NCBI GenBank assembly: GCA_030612185.1
Contig: JAUWOI010000016.1
Span: 1 to 20,030, forward strand
Reading direction: 5' to 3'
Origin: Anaerolineae bacterium
GTDB lineage: Bacteria > Chloroflexota > Anaerolineae > B4-G1
Length of the DNA stretch: 20,030 nt
Position numbers and translations under genes: made by a program. Below are positions 1 to 6,730 of this stretch, one piece after another. Numbering within the stretch: the stretch's first letter is position 1; the number at the start of each line of letters is the position of its first letter. A model generated the notes under the pieces. It saw only the letters and a program-made list of their open reading frames with translations. It was not told the origin of the DNA and made no database searches.

Positions 1-1
1 A

Positions 2-208
2 CTGGAAGGCTGTCACAAACCCCAAATCTACTGGCGAAAGAGCCGGTTGTCCTTCAGCCGGGTACAGGTCGGCAAAGTCCTCATCTCGGTACTTTGCATA
101 CAACTGATCTCCCACCAGCCGGTAGGGACTCTCTGGTGGCAGCAATTTGGCTCCAATTTGGGCCATCTCTTCCGATATTTCACGCGGCGGTTGCGGCTTC
201 AGCGACAT
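2..208 (-). CDS. IS1182-type transposase, 5' part only (runs off left edge)
   Basis: This is the first 69 codons of a transposase read leftwards from an ATG at 208-206; the rest lies outside the window. The peptide begins MSLKPQPPREISEEMAQ and contains YRLVGDQLYAKYRDEDFADL followed by YPAEGQPALSPVDLGFVTAFQ-like sequence. This is the typical N-terminal block of IS1182-family (DUF772) transposases, in which FADL-P-x-GQPA-x-P is the hallmark. A GGAGG site lies a few bases before the ATG, and an in-frame TGA just upstream fixes the start. The DDE catalytic core is not visible, so activity cannot be judged. It marks the left side of the window as an insertion-prone boundary. I recognise the family from memory of the N-terminal pattern only. 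Confidence 0.82.
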   Translation of the reverse strand, partial: MSLKPQPPREISEEMAQIGAKLLPPESPYRLVGDQLYAKYRDEDFADLYPAEGQPALSPVDLGFVTAFQ

Positions 209-248
209 CGAGCCTCCATTTACTCAGTGCACGCACTCCATCTACCAG

Positions 249-278
249 ATTATGCCACAATTGGTCAAAGTTCGCCAA
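249..278 (-). promoter_or_regulatory. Possible promoter of the IS transposase
   Basis: On the minus strand a TTGGCG (278-273) is followed after 18 bases by CATAAT (254-249), about 40 bases before the transposase ATG. Both hexamers are close to sigma-70 consensus. The insertion sequence boundary and terminal inverted repeat cannot be located because the other end is outside the window. Confidence 0.4.
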
Positions 279-320
279 CAGTATCCTTCAAACGCATATT
301 CACAACCTCGTGTTTGAAAG

Positions 321-354
321 CTCTGCGCCAGAGACTTTTCCGACGCAGAGTCTC
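321..354 (-). terminator. Hairpin just after the cupin gene, possible terminator
   Basis: Immediately downstream of the cupin stop codon two alternative stems can form: CTCTGCG (321-327) with CGCAGAG (344-350), and GAGACT (331-336) with AGTCTC (349-354). There is no strong T-run after the hairpin on the minus strand, so intrinsic termination is uncertain. It might instead belong to the end of the insertion sequence. Confidence 0.35.
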
Positions 355-359
355 CAAAA

Positions 360-740
360 TCACTCCTTAATCAGGTGATCTTTTTTGTACTTTTCCGGGA
401 TGAAAGGGGGAGCCACTGCCGAGACTACCTTGAGGATCTCATCTCCATCATTGATCAACTGGTGGGCGGCCTTTGGGGGCACATAGACCACGACGCCTGG
501 CTCTAGGGGAGCCTCCTCGTCATCCACCTTGATCCGACCCTTCCCTGACACGCAGTAAAAGACCTCCTCCTGGTCTTCGTGAGCGTGGATGTTGCTCGTA
601 AAGCCCGGATCCACCGAACTGGTCCCCAGCCACAGGTATTGACTGCCCATATTCTCAGGTGTGACCAAGTGCCGAATAACTCGTTGGTGTGGCGGCCCAA
701 TGCGGTCACCTTCGACGTCTTGCTCGCGGATGTATTTCAT
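360..740 (-). CDS. Small single-domain cupin protein
   Basis: A 126-residue cytosolic protein that is one conserved beta-barrel (cupin) domain. Cupin motif 1 is visible at about 46-66 (G-F-T-S-N-I-H52-A-H54, then E58/E59 and G66). Motif 2 is at about 82-97 with P88, P89 and H93. H52, H54, E59 and H93 would form the usual metal site. The start is the ATG at 740, not the more upstream ATG at 782, because AAGGAGG lies eight bases before it and the protein aligns from there. Small cupins of this kind include sugar isomerases, oxygenases and binding proteins, so the reaction cannot be assigned. It is transcribed divergently from the gntR gene behind a palindromic operator, which suggests that regulator controls it and that it belongs to the same pathway. 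Confidence 0.85.
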   Translation of the reverse strand: MKYIREQDVEGDRIGPPHQRVIRHLVTPENMGSQYLWLGTSSVDPGFTSNIHAHEDQEEVFYCVSGKGRIKVDDEEAPLEPGVVVYVPPKAAHQLINDGDEILKVVSAVAPPFIPEKYKKDHLIKE

Positions 741-791
741 CGTTGCATCCTCCTTGGCATCAAGATCTGCCAATCCAAACAATCAACATAG

Positions 792-812
792 AGAAATCGA
801 TTATCGATTTCT
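792..812. promoter_or_regulatory. Perfect palindromic operator (site 1) at the cupin promoter
   Basis: Two ten-base arms, AGAAATCGAT and ATCGATTTCT, flank a single central T and are perfectly complementary. The site sits directly downstream of the cupin -10 hexamer, about at the expected transcription start. A related copy lies at the mirror position by the gntR promoter. Size and symmetry suit a dimeric GntR-family regulator, most simply the one encoded next door. Confidence 0.75.
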
Positions 813-821
813 GCGCGCTTT

Positions 822-849
822 ATTTTAGTTCATTTTCCTCGAGTGTCAA
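822..849 (-). promoter_or_regulatory. Sigma-70 type promoter for the cupin gene
   Basis: On the minus strand a consensus TTGACA (849-844) is followed after 16 bases by TAAAAT (827-822). The predicted start falls at or beside the palindrome at 792-812, so regulator binding there should block transcription. Confidence 0.7.
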
Positions 850-878
850 GTCGGCTCATCTCCAAACAGGAATTCTAA

Positions 879-906
879 TTGACGAAAAACAGAATGATGG
901 TAAAAT
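879..906 (+). promoter_or_regulatory. Sigma-70 type promoter for the gntR gene
   Basis: TTGACG (879-884) is followed after 16 bases by TAAAAT (901-906). This mirrors the cupin promoter in spacing and in the -10 sequence; the two -35 boxes face away from each other about 30 bases apart. The expected start falls on operator site 2, which implies autoregulation. Confidence 0.7.
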
Positions 907-912
907 AACTCG

Positions 913-933
913 TGAAATCGATAATCGTTAGTT
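913..933. promoter_or_regulatory. Imperfect operator (site 2) at the gntR promoter
   Basis: GAAATCGATAATCG (914-927) is identical to 14 consecutive bases of site 1 read on the other strand, and about 16 of 21 positions match overall. The right arm is degenerate, so binding is likely weaker than at site 1. It lies between the -10 box and the gntR ATG. Confidence 0.65.
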
Positions 934-954
934 GCGAGACTGAAGAGACAAGAT

Positions 955-1647
955 ATGAGTTCTGGACAGCCACAATTAGACACCAACGGTGAAAGCAGTC
1001 ACCTCCCTCGCGTCGCTCTTAGCGACCGGGTCAAGGAGTATATCATTGAAGCGGTTCTGAATGGCGAGTTAAAGCCTGGAGATCGCATCGTCGAAAGCTC
1101 AATGGCCCGTCATCTTGGCGTAAGTCAAGCTCCCGTGCGCGAAGCCATCCGTGACCTGGTCCTGCTTGGGTTCTTGGAGACGCAACCGTACAAGGGAACG
1201 TCCGTACGCTCCTTCACGCCTGAGGAGTTGTGGGAGACCTATACAGTTCGCGCCGCTTTAGAGTCGCTTGCAGCTCGCCTGGCAGCCACTCACCTGACTG
1301 AGGACGATGTGAAAGCCCTGCAGGGCATCCTGGACGAAATGATGGAAGCCGCCCGCCAGCAAGATCGGGATACACTTGTAAAACTGGATAACAAATTTCA
1401 TGAGACTATTCTAAGAATTTCGAGAAACAAAACCCTGCATCAGTTGTGGAAGGCACTGCAGTTTGGAACATGGACCATCGTCACCTATCGCAAGTCCAGC
1501 TACGATCCAGCGTACCTGGCAGCCCGCCACGAGGAATTGCTGGAAGCTCTCCAGACAAGAGATCCGGAAAAGGCTATGCGTGCTATGCAACACCACATCG
1601 AGGACATGGGCAAGCCACCAGAGGATATGATCGTGGAAAACGAGTAG
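955..1647 (+). CDS. GntR-family transcriptional regulator, FadR/FCD subfamily
   Basis: A 230-residue DNA-binding regulator. The N-terminal winged helix spans about 20-88, with the GntR signature L-x-x-G-x-L-K-P-G-D-R-I at 35-46 and the recognition helix SQAPVREAIRDL at 57-68. The C-terminal FCD ligand domain spans about 92-218 and carries the usual metal-binding residues D145, H149, H192 and H214. Subfamily members of this kind bind a carboxylate through the metal and commonly control sugar-acid, lactate or uronate catabolism. The ATG at 955 places the winged helix at a normal distance from the N-terminus. It is divergent from the cupin gene, and palindromes at both promoters suggest repression of both, relieved by an organic acid. 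Control of the larger operons nearby is plausible but no third copy of the operator was seen. Confidence 0.93.
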   Translation: MSSGQPQLDTNGESSHLPRVALSDRVKEYIIEAVLNGELKPGDRIVESSMARHLGVSQAPVREAIRDLVLLGFLETQPYKGTSVRSFTPEELWETYTVRAALESLAARLAATHLTEDDVKALQGILDEMMEAARQQDRDTLVKLDNKFHETILRISRNKTLHQLWKALQFGTWTIVTYRKSSYDPAYLAARHEELLEALQTRDPEKAMRAMQHHIEDMGKPPEDMIVENE

Positions 1648-1676
1648 GCAATCCTGGTAGAAGGTTGAGCCTTTCC

Positions 1677-1711
1677 AAAGTCCCCTTTGGCAATCGATGC
1701 CAGGGGGCTTT
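1677..1711 (+). terminator. Terminator-like hairpin after gntR
   Basis: About 30 bases after the gntR stop, TGGCA (1688-1692) pairs with TGCCA (1698-1702) around a five-base loop. After a two-base bulge, CCCC pairs with GGGG, a T.G wobble follows, and AAAG (1677-1680) pairs with CTTT (1708-1711). The 3' T-run is short, so termination strength is uncertain. Confidence 0.55.
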
Positions 1712-1719
1712 CCAACGCA

Positions 1720-1982
1720 TCACCGACCACAAAGAGGCCAAAGGGATGGCCCGCAGCGTCATCATGCTCCTCATGGATGATTTCCGCGTCGAGTATAACC
1801 ACGTCAACTGCCGCGACCTGCTTGGCCTGGACATCTCATCCAAGGAGGGGCACGCTGCGTTCATCGAGGGACAGGTTTGGCACACCGTCTGCATGAACCA
1901 GATCGAACTCTCCATCCGCAATCTGGTTGTACCCCAAGACAAACAAGTCTGGCGGGAGACGATTCGTCAGCTCAAAACCTAA
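1720..1982 (+). pseudogene. C-terminal remnant of a C_GCAxxG_C_C-family redox protein
   Basis: An open stretch ending in TAA at 1980-1982 encodes a peptide with VNCRDLLGLDISSKEG and, about 20 residues later, HTVCMNQI. This is the typical C-terminal pattern of the C_GCAxxG_C_C family (a small cysteine-rich redox or metal protein): C-R-x-L-L-G-x-D-I-S-x-x-E-G, then a final Cys. The N-terminal half with the C...GCAxxG...C core is absent; upstream in this frame lie only the terminator hairpin and the gntR gene. An ATG at 1746 could in principle start a 78-residue product but has no good ribosome binding site. I read it as a 5'-truncated relic. The gene has probably been cut by a rearrangement that placed gntR upstream. 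Confidence 0.55.
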
Positions 1983-2090
1983 TCTCCTCTCCCTGGGAGA
2001 AGTAGCGGGGGAAGGGAAAAATTGGCTTGCTGGACACATCTTTTCCCTTTGTCCCAACACACTCTCCTTGCAAGAGGAAGGGGGTACGTC
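1983..2090. repeat. Short palindromic repeat-like spacer before the E2 gene
   Basis: This spacer contains TCTCCC-T-GGGAGA (1988-2000), then AGCGGGGGAAGGG, and a second imperfect copy, CTCTCCTTGCAAGAGGAAGGGG, split around 2067-2088. The pattern resembles the dispersed intergenic palindromes of the CTCTCCC/GGGAGAG kind seen in many environmental bacterial genomes. No convincing promoter was picked out here, although the plus-strand operon must start nearby. Confidence 0.4.
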
Positions 2091-2112
2091 ATCGCGACAC
2101 GGAGGAATGGTT

Positions 2113-3528
2113 ATGCCTTTTGAGATTACTATGCCCCAGTTAGGGCTGACCATGGAAAAAGGGACTGTAGTCGAATGGTTGGTCAAAGAGGGAGAGCAGA
2201 TTTCACCAGACCAAGAGATTCTTGACGTCGAAACAGACAAATCTGTCGTCGTCGTCGAGGCCCACCAGGCAGGGACCATCGCCCGCATCCTGGTGCCGCG
2301 GGGACAGGAAGTACCGGTGGGCACTGTCCTTGCAGTCGGTGTTAGCCCTGGCGAATCCTTGCCCGCCGCCTGGCAGCCCGACCAGCCAGCTATAGATGTG
2401 ACACCCAAACCCAAGCCCGCGCCAGTTACACAATCTCCTCAGACTCTAACGACTCTACCCAGAACAGGCCCCCAGCAGGCATCCTGGAAAGCCCGTGGGA
2501 TGGCCCGCGAGGCAGGCTTGGATCTGGGGGTGGTGAATGGTAGCGGACCTGGTGGTCGGATCGTGGCCAAAGATGTGGCTAAGGTGTTGTCAGCCCAAGC
2601 CCCTGCTCCACTGGTCGAGGTCAAAGCTACGCCCGTGGCTACCAACTTGGCTGCGGCATTGGGCCTGGATCTGTCCAGCACGACGGGCAGTGGCCTCCAA
2701 GGTCGAGTCACCCAGCAGGACGTGCTGGAAGCCGCAGCAGCCATCATCCGACAAAAGACTACTGTCCTTCGACAGGCTCAGGATGCTGCGCCCGAGCCCG
2801 GCCTGCCCAAAGCGGCGAGCACGTTGCCGCTCAAGGGCGTGCGCAAAATCGTCTCTGAGGGAATGGCGACCAGTGTCCACACCACAGCCCGGGTGACCCT
2901 TTTCCGGGAGGTGGACGTTACCGAATTCGTGAAACTGCGTGAGCGATTCAAATCTCAGGTCGAGCGCGTTTCGTACAACGACATCCTGGTCCAAATCTGT
3001 GCAATGGCTCTGCGTGAACACCCCGAGGCCAACGCGCGTCTGGGAGACGGCGGCCATTCCTCAGATTCAGATGGCTGGATCGAGCGCATGGACCGCATTA
3101 ATATCGGCCTAGCCGTGGATACCGAGCGGGGCTTGCTGGTGCCCGTCATCCATAACGCTGACCGGCTGACTATCGCCCAGATCGCCACCGAGCGCGCTCG
3201 GCTGGTCGAAGCGACCCGTACCGGGCGCAGCCTGCCCGATGACCTGGTCGGCGGCACCTTCACTATTACTAACCTGGGCATGTTCGGCGTCGAGGGCTTT
3301 ACGCCCATCATCAATCTGCCCGAGTGCTGTATCCTGGGTGTAGGGCGCATCGTGCGCAAGCCGATTGTGATTGATGAGGACGACACCGTGGTTGTGCGGC
3401 CGATGATGATCCTCAGTCTGGTCTTTGACCACCGGGTCGTCGACGGCGCCCCGGCGGCTCGTTTCTTGGATCGCATCGCCCAATTGGTCAAAGACCCAAT
3501 GCTGCTGCTGCTGATAAATGCAAAATGA
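2113..3528 (+). CDS. acoC: Dihydrolipoamide acyltransferase (E2) of a 2-oxoacid/acetoin dehydrogenase complex
   Basis: A 471-residue E2 core that moves an acyl group from the E1 thiamine adduct to CoA on a swinging lipoyl arm. One lipoyl domain spans about 1-78 with the lipoylated lysine K43 in DVETDKS. Two peripheral subunit-binding domains follow, at about 126-159 and 173-208, each ending in G-R-(I/V)-x-x-x-D-V; family members usually have one. A linker at about 212-235 precedes the catalytic domain (about 238-471), with the catalytic DHRVVDG at 439-445 (H440, D444). The start is the ATG at 2113 because GGAGG at 2101-2105 is well spaced for it and too close to the ATG at 2107. It leads an operon with E1alpha and E1beta downstream; no E3 gene is present. 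The acyl substrate (pyruvate, acetoin or other) is undecided. The symbol reflects the acetoin-like E1alpha. Confidence 0.93.
   Translation: MPFEITMPQLGLTMEKGTVVEWLVKEGEQISPDQEILDVETDKSVVVVEAHQAGTIARILVPRGQEVPVGTVLAVGVSPGESLPAAWQPDQPAIDVTPKPKPAPVTQSPQTLTTLPRTGPQQASWKARGMAREAGLDLGVVNGSGPGGRIVAKDVAKVLSAQAPAPLVEVKATPVATNLAAALGLDLSSTTGSGLQGRVTQQDVLEAAAAIIRQKTTVLRQAQDAAPEPGLPKAASTLPLKGVRKIVSEGMATSVHTTARVTLFREVDVTEFVKLRERFKSQVERVSYNDILVQICAMALREHPEANARLGDGGHSSDSDGWIERMDRINIGLAVDTERGLLVPVIHNADRLTIAQIATERARLVEATRTGRSLPDDLVGGTFTITNLGMFGVEGFTPIINLPECCILGVGRIVRKPIVIDEDDTVVVRPMMILSLVFDHRVVDGAPAARFLDRIAQLVKDPMLLLLINAK
2765..2783 (+). repeat. Short dispersed palindrome inside the E2 linker
   Basis: The 19-base sequence TCCTTCGACAGGCTCAGGA lies in frame in the linker between the second subunit-binding domain and the catalytic domain, encoding part of VLRQAQD. 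The same sequence type is a known dispersed intergenic palindrome in many environmental bacteria (from memory), so it appears to be an inserted repeat tolerated in a flexible linker. Confidence 0.6.
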
Positions 3529-3586
3529 GGGATGAGGAAGGAGTGGCGAGTCCCAAATATCGAATACCGAACATCTAGGAGGAATC

Positions 3587-4627
3587 ATGACTGGTGAGAT
3601 TAAGGAAGCACGCCCAAAAGATTTGACCAAAGAACAACTGCTGGCTATGTACCGTCGTATGCGGTTGATTCGTGGCTTTGAGAACACGGCTCAGAAGCAT
3701 TTTGAAGCGGGCGAGATCGCCGGGTTCTTGCACTTATCACAGGGGCAGGAGGCAGTGCCGGTGGGCACCTGCACTGCGCTGCGCAAGGATGACTACATCA
3801 CCAGCACCCATCGCGGCCACGGCGACGTGCTGGCCAAAGGTTGTGAAGTCAAGTATATGTTCGCCGAACTATATGGCCGGACCACTGGCTACTGCAAGGC
3901 CAAGGGCGGCTCGATGCATATCGCTGACTTTAGTCAGGGCATCATCGGCGCCAATGGCATCGTCAGCGGTGGCCTGCCGATGATCACCGGCGTTGGCCTG
4001 TCGATCAAGATGCGCGGCACCGACCAGGTGGCCGTTTGTTTCTTTGGCGACGGGGCAACGGCCGAGGGTGGCTTTCACGAAGCGCTGAACCTGTCCTCCT
4101 TGTGGCAGATTCCTGTTATTTTTGTCTGTCAGAATAACCTGTACGGGTTGTCGCACCCCTGGGAACGGACGGCCTACCAGTGTGACCTGGCCAACCGGGC
4201 GCGGTCCTATCACATGCCCGGAGAGTGTGTGGACGGTATGGACGCCATCGCCGTCTACCGTTCGGTCAAGGAGGCGGTGGACCGGGCGCGGGCGGGCGGC
4301 GGCCCCAGTTTTATCGAGGCCAAGACATATCGCTTTCTGGGCCACTATGTCGGCGATCCGGCGCTCTACATGCCGAAAGAGGAGCGGGAGGAATGGCGCA
4401 AAAAGGACGCCATCGTCAAACTGGGCAACCAACTCAAGGCGTGGGGCTACCTGACCATCGAGGAAGACGAGCAGATGGGCGCTGACGTCGAAGCCGAGTT
4501 GCTGGCCAGCATTGAGTACGCCCGGTCTAGCCCGATCCCTGCTCCAGAAGAGGCGCTCACCGACCTCTACGTCCACTTTGACTACTTGGGGAATCCGTTG
4601 GCTCCGCTGAGCCCGGTCGAAGTCTAA
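3587..4627 (+). CDS. acoA: Thiamine-dependent dehydrogenase E1, alpha subunit (acetoin/pyruvate type)
   Basis: A 346-residue alpha subunit that with E1beta binds thiamine diphosphate and decarboxylates or cleaves the substrate, then reductively acylates E2. The thiamine-binding motif begins at GDG (154-156) and ends at QNN (182-184). THRGHGD at 74-80 and RFLGHYVGDPALY at 249-261 are the conserved active-site segments. The GH-x-x-GDP-x-x-Y form resembles acetoin dehydrogenase AcoA more than pyruvate dehydrogenase (GHSMSDP), so an alpha-hydroxyketone substrate is possible. AGGAGG lies five bases before the ATG. It sits 58 bases after E2 and 15 before E1beta. Assignment to the E1alpha family is firm; acetoin specificity is inference. 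Confidence 0.93.
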   Translation: MTGEIKEARPKDLTKEQLLAMYRRMRLIRGFENTAQKHFEAGEIAGFLHLSQGQEAVPVGTCTALRKDDYITSTHRGHGDVLAKGCEVKYMFAELYGRTTGYCKAKGGSMHIADFSQGIIGANGIVSGGLPMITGVGLSIKMRGTDQVAVCFFGDGATAEGGFHEALNLSSLWQIPVIFVCQNNLYGLSHPWERTAYQCDLANRARSYHMPGECVDGMDAIAVYRSVKEAVDRARAGGGPSFIEAKTYRFLGHYVGDPALYMPKEEREEWRKKDAIVKLGNQLKAWGYLTIEEDEQMGADVEAELLASIEYARSSPIPAPEEALTDLYVHFDYLGNPLAPLSPVEV

Positions 4628-4642
4628 AGTAAGGAGGCGATT

Positions 4643-5629
4643 ATGCGTGAGATTACGTATCGAGATGCACTGAAAGAAGCCTTAATTGAGGAGATGAAGC
4701 GCGATGAGCGTGTCTTCCTGCTAGGTGAAGACATCGCCGATCCTTTTGGCAGCGCCTACAAGGTCACGCTGGGGCTGTCGCCCATCTTTGGCACTGACCG
4801 CGTCATTCAGACGCCCATTAGCGAGCAGGGATTCACCGGCGCGGCGGTCGGCGCGGCCATCACCGGGATGCGCCCTGTGGTGGAGTATATGTACATCGAC
4901 TTTACGACTATGGCTATGGATCAGCTCGCCAACCAGGCAGCCAAGATACGCTACATGTCGGGCGGACAGGCCAAAGTGCCGGTGGTCTTTCGTACCCAGG
5001 GCGGTCCGGGGCGCTCGTCGGCGGCACAGCATGCCCAGAGTTTGGAGGCCTGGTTCCACCATCTACCGGGCATGTTGGTGGCGATGCCGTCGACACCCTA
5101 CGACGCCAAGGGATTGCTCAAGACGGCTATCCGCCTCGACGACCCGGTCATGTTCATTGAGCAAAAGTTGCTCTATAACATCACCGGCCCCGTGCCGGAG
5201 GAAGAGTATACCATACCCTTCGGCGTAGCCGACGTCAAGCGCGAGGGCACCGACTGTACCGTCGTCGCCACGTCGATGGCGGTGGTCAAGGCTCTGAAGG
5301 CTGCTGACTTGCTGGAGAAGGAGGGCATCAGCGTCGAGGTGGTAGACCCGCGCACCCTCTTCCCGCTGGACATCGCTACCATCATCGAGTCGGTGAAAAA
5401 GACCTCAAGACTGGTTGTGAGCCACGAAGCACCGGAGCGGGGCGGTTTCGCGGCGGAAGTCGTTGCCCAGGTGTCCGACAAGGCCTTTGGCTACATCGAC
5501 GCGCCCATCCAGCGCGTCTGCGCCCCCTCTGTTCCACCGCCGTTCGCGCGGAATATGGAAGACTTTACGATGGTGGACGAGCACAAGATCGCGGATCGGG
5601 TGCGCAAACTCGTTCAAGGTGAAATTTAG
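4643..5629 (+). CDS. acoB: Thiamine-dependent dehydrogenase E1, beta subunit
   Basis: A 328-residue partner of E1alpha. Features: LGEDIADPFGSAYKVTLGL (27-45), catalytic Glu in PISEQG (58-63), the DFTTMAMDQLANQAAKIRYM segment (about 86-105) that contacts thiamine, and QHAQSLEAWFHHLPG (129-143) with a conserved His. The C-terminal transketolase domain begins near 190, with VVDPRTLFPLD and the SHEAPERGG segment. An AAGGAGG site precedes the ATG. The length is normal for the family. Together with E1alpha and E2 it should form a complete complex apart from E3, which must be supplied from elsewhere in the genome. Confidence 0.94.
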   Translation: MREITYRDALKEALIEEMKRDERVFLLGEDIADPFGSAYKVTLGLSPIFGTDRVIQTPISEQGFTGAAVGAAITGMRPVVEYMYIDFTTMAMDQLANQAAKIRYMSGGQAKVPVVFRTQGGPGRSSAAQHAQSLEAWFHHLPGMLVAMPSTPYDAKGLLKTAIRLDDPVMFIEQKLLYNITGPVPEEEYTIPFGVADVKREGTDCTVVATSMAVVKALKAADLLEKEGISVEVVDPRTLFPLDIATIIESVKKTSRLVVSHEAPERGGFAAEVVAQVSDKAFGYIDAPIQRVCAPSVPPPFARNMEDFTMVDEHKIADRVRKLVQGEI

Positions 5630-5650
5630 CAAATAAACAAGGAGAATCTA

Positions 5651-6673
5651 ATGGTTAAAGTTGGAGTCTTTGGCTATGGCACTATCGGCACACGGCTTGC
5701 CGATGGCGTGGCTTTGCAAAAAGATATGGAATTGGTCGGCGTGGTGGACGTGGCGCCGACGCTGGCTGTGCGGGCGCTTCACGAGAGCGGCATGGCTCAC
5801 GACCTGTACCTGGTGGATATGGCTCGCAAGCCTCAGTTTGACGAACTGGGTATCCCGGTGACGGGCAGTATGGATGATCTGTTGGAGCAAGTAAACGTTG
5901 CCCTGGACGCCACCCCGGCCGGCATTGGGGCCAAGAACAAGATGCTCTACGAAAAGCACGATGTCAAAGCTATCTTCCAGGGCGGCGAGAAGAATGAAAT
6001 CGTCGACGTCTTTTTCCACGGTTATGCCAATTACGAAAGAGGTCTCGGCCAAACCTTTTTGAAACTGACCTCGTGCAACACCACCGGCCTGATCCGCGCT
6101 GTGGACGCCATCGACCGTCTGGTTGGTGTGGAAAAGATCGCCATCACCATCGTCCGTCGCGTGGCCGACCCTGGAGATACGCATCGCGGCCTGACCAACG
6201 TGCTCAAGGTGGACAAGGTGCCCAATCACCAAGCAGTGGATCTGATGACCATCATGCCCCACGTGGAGGCGACCGGCTTCCTGGTACACACGCCCGTGAC
6301 ACACGGTCACATTATCAGCATCGTCGCTACGCCGAAAAATAATGTCAGCAAGGAGACGCTGCTGGATACCTTCCGTGAACACCCGCGCATCCGCGTTGTG
6401 CGCATTGCCGATGGCTTTAACTCTAATGCGGCGCTGTTCAAATACGCCCGCGACCTGGGCAACAAGCGAGGGGATATGTACGAGATTGCTGTATGGGAAG
6501 AGTGCATTGGTTTCTCCGGCAACGATATCCTGTTTGCGATCAACATCCCGCAAGAAGCGGTGACGATTCCTGAGACGGTGGATGGCATCCGTGCCTGCAT
6601 GAGCATGCAAACAGACCGTCTCAAAGCCGTTGGTCTGACCAACCAGTATCTGGGGATGGAATCGGGTCGCTGA
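5651..6673 (+). CDS. gap: Type II (archaeal-type) glyceraldehyde-3-phosphate dehydrogenase
   Basis: A 340-residue NAD(P)-dependent phosphorylating aldehyde dehydrogenase. The Rossmann fold starts at once with VGVFGYGTIGTRLAD (4-18; GYGTIG 9-14 region). QGGEKNE lies at about 110-116, catalytic C142 in SCNTTGL (141-147), VRRVADPGDTHRG near 168-180, and a C-terminal WEECIG segment. The pattern and length match archaeal class II GAPDH across the whole protein rather than the bacterial gapA class. It normally interconverts glyceraldehyde-3-phosphate and 1,3-bisphosphoglycerate. AAGGAGA precedes the ATG. The next gene is an archaeal-type PGK, so the two steps are coupled. An operon-embedded, archaeal-type copy suggests a dedicated role, possibly on another phospho-aldehyde, and likely horizontal transfer. 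Confidence 0.9.
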   Translation: MVKVGVFGYGTIGTRLADGVALQKDMELVGVVDVAPTLAVRALHESGMAHDLYLVDMARKPQFDELGIPVTGSMDDLLEQVNVALDATPAGIGAKNKMLYEKHDVKAIFQGGEKNEIVDVFFHGYANYERGLGQTFLKLTSCNTTGLIRAVDAIDRLVGVEKIAITIVRRVADPGDTHRGLTNVLKVDKVPNHQAVDLMTIMPHVEATGFLVHTPVTHGHIISIVATPKNNVSKETLLDTFREHPRIRVVRIADGFNSNAALFKYARDLGNKRGDMYEIAVWEECIGFSGNDILFAINIPQEAVTIPETVDGIRACMSMQTDRLKAVGLTNQYLGMESGR

Positions 6674-6678
6674 CCGGC

Positions 6679-6694
6679 CCCGAACTTGTTCGGG
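6679..6694 (+). repeat. Short perfect hairpin between gap and pgk
   Basis: CCCGAAC (6679-6685) and GTTCGGG (6688-6694) form a perfect seven-base palindrome with TT between them, six bases after the gap stop codon. Similar short palindromes occur as dispersed repeats in environmental bacteria. In mRNA it would give a compact stem that could influence decay or translation of the downstream gene. Confidence 0.5.
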
Positions 6695-6730
6695 ACCCGG
6701 GAGTCCTTAACTGATCGAGGTCATTTCGCC

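Noticed and set aside
1836..2414. Minus-strand open frame of 192 codons opposite the E2 start
   Set aside because: It overlaps the lipoyl domain coding region on the other strand, shows no family pattern and has no ribosome site.
5648..6610. Minus-strand open frame of 320 codons opposite the GAPDH gene
   Set aside because: It is a His-rich antisense shadow; the plus-strand frame has the full GAPDH II pattern and a ribosome site.
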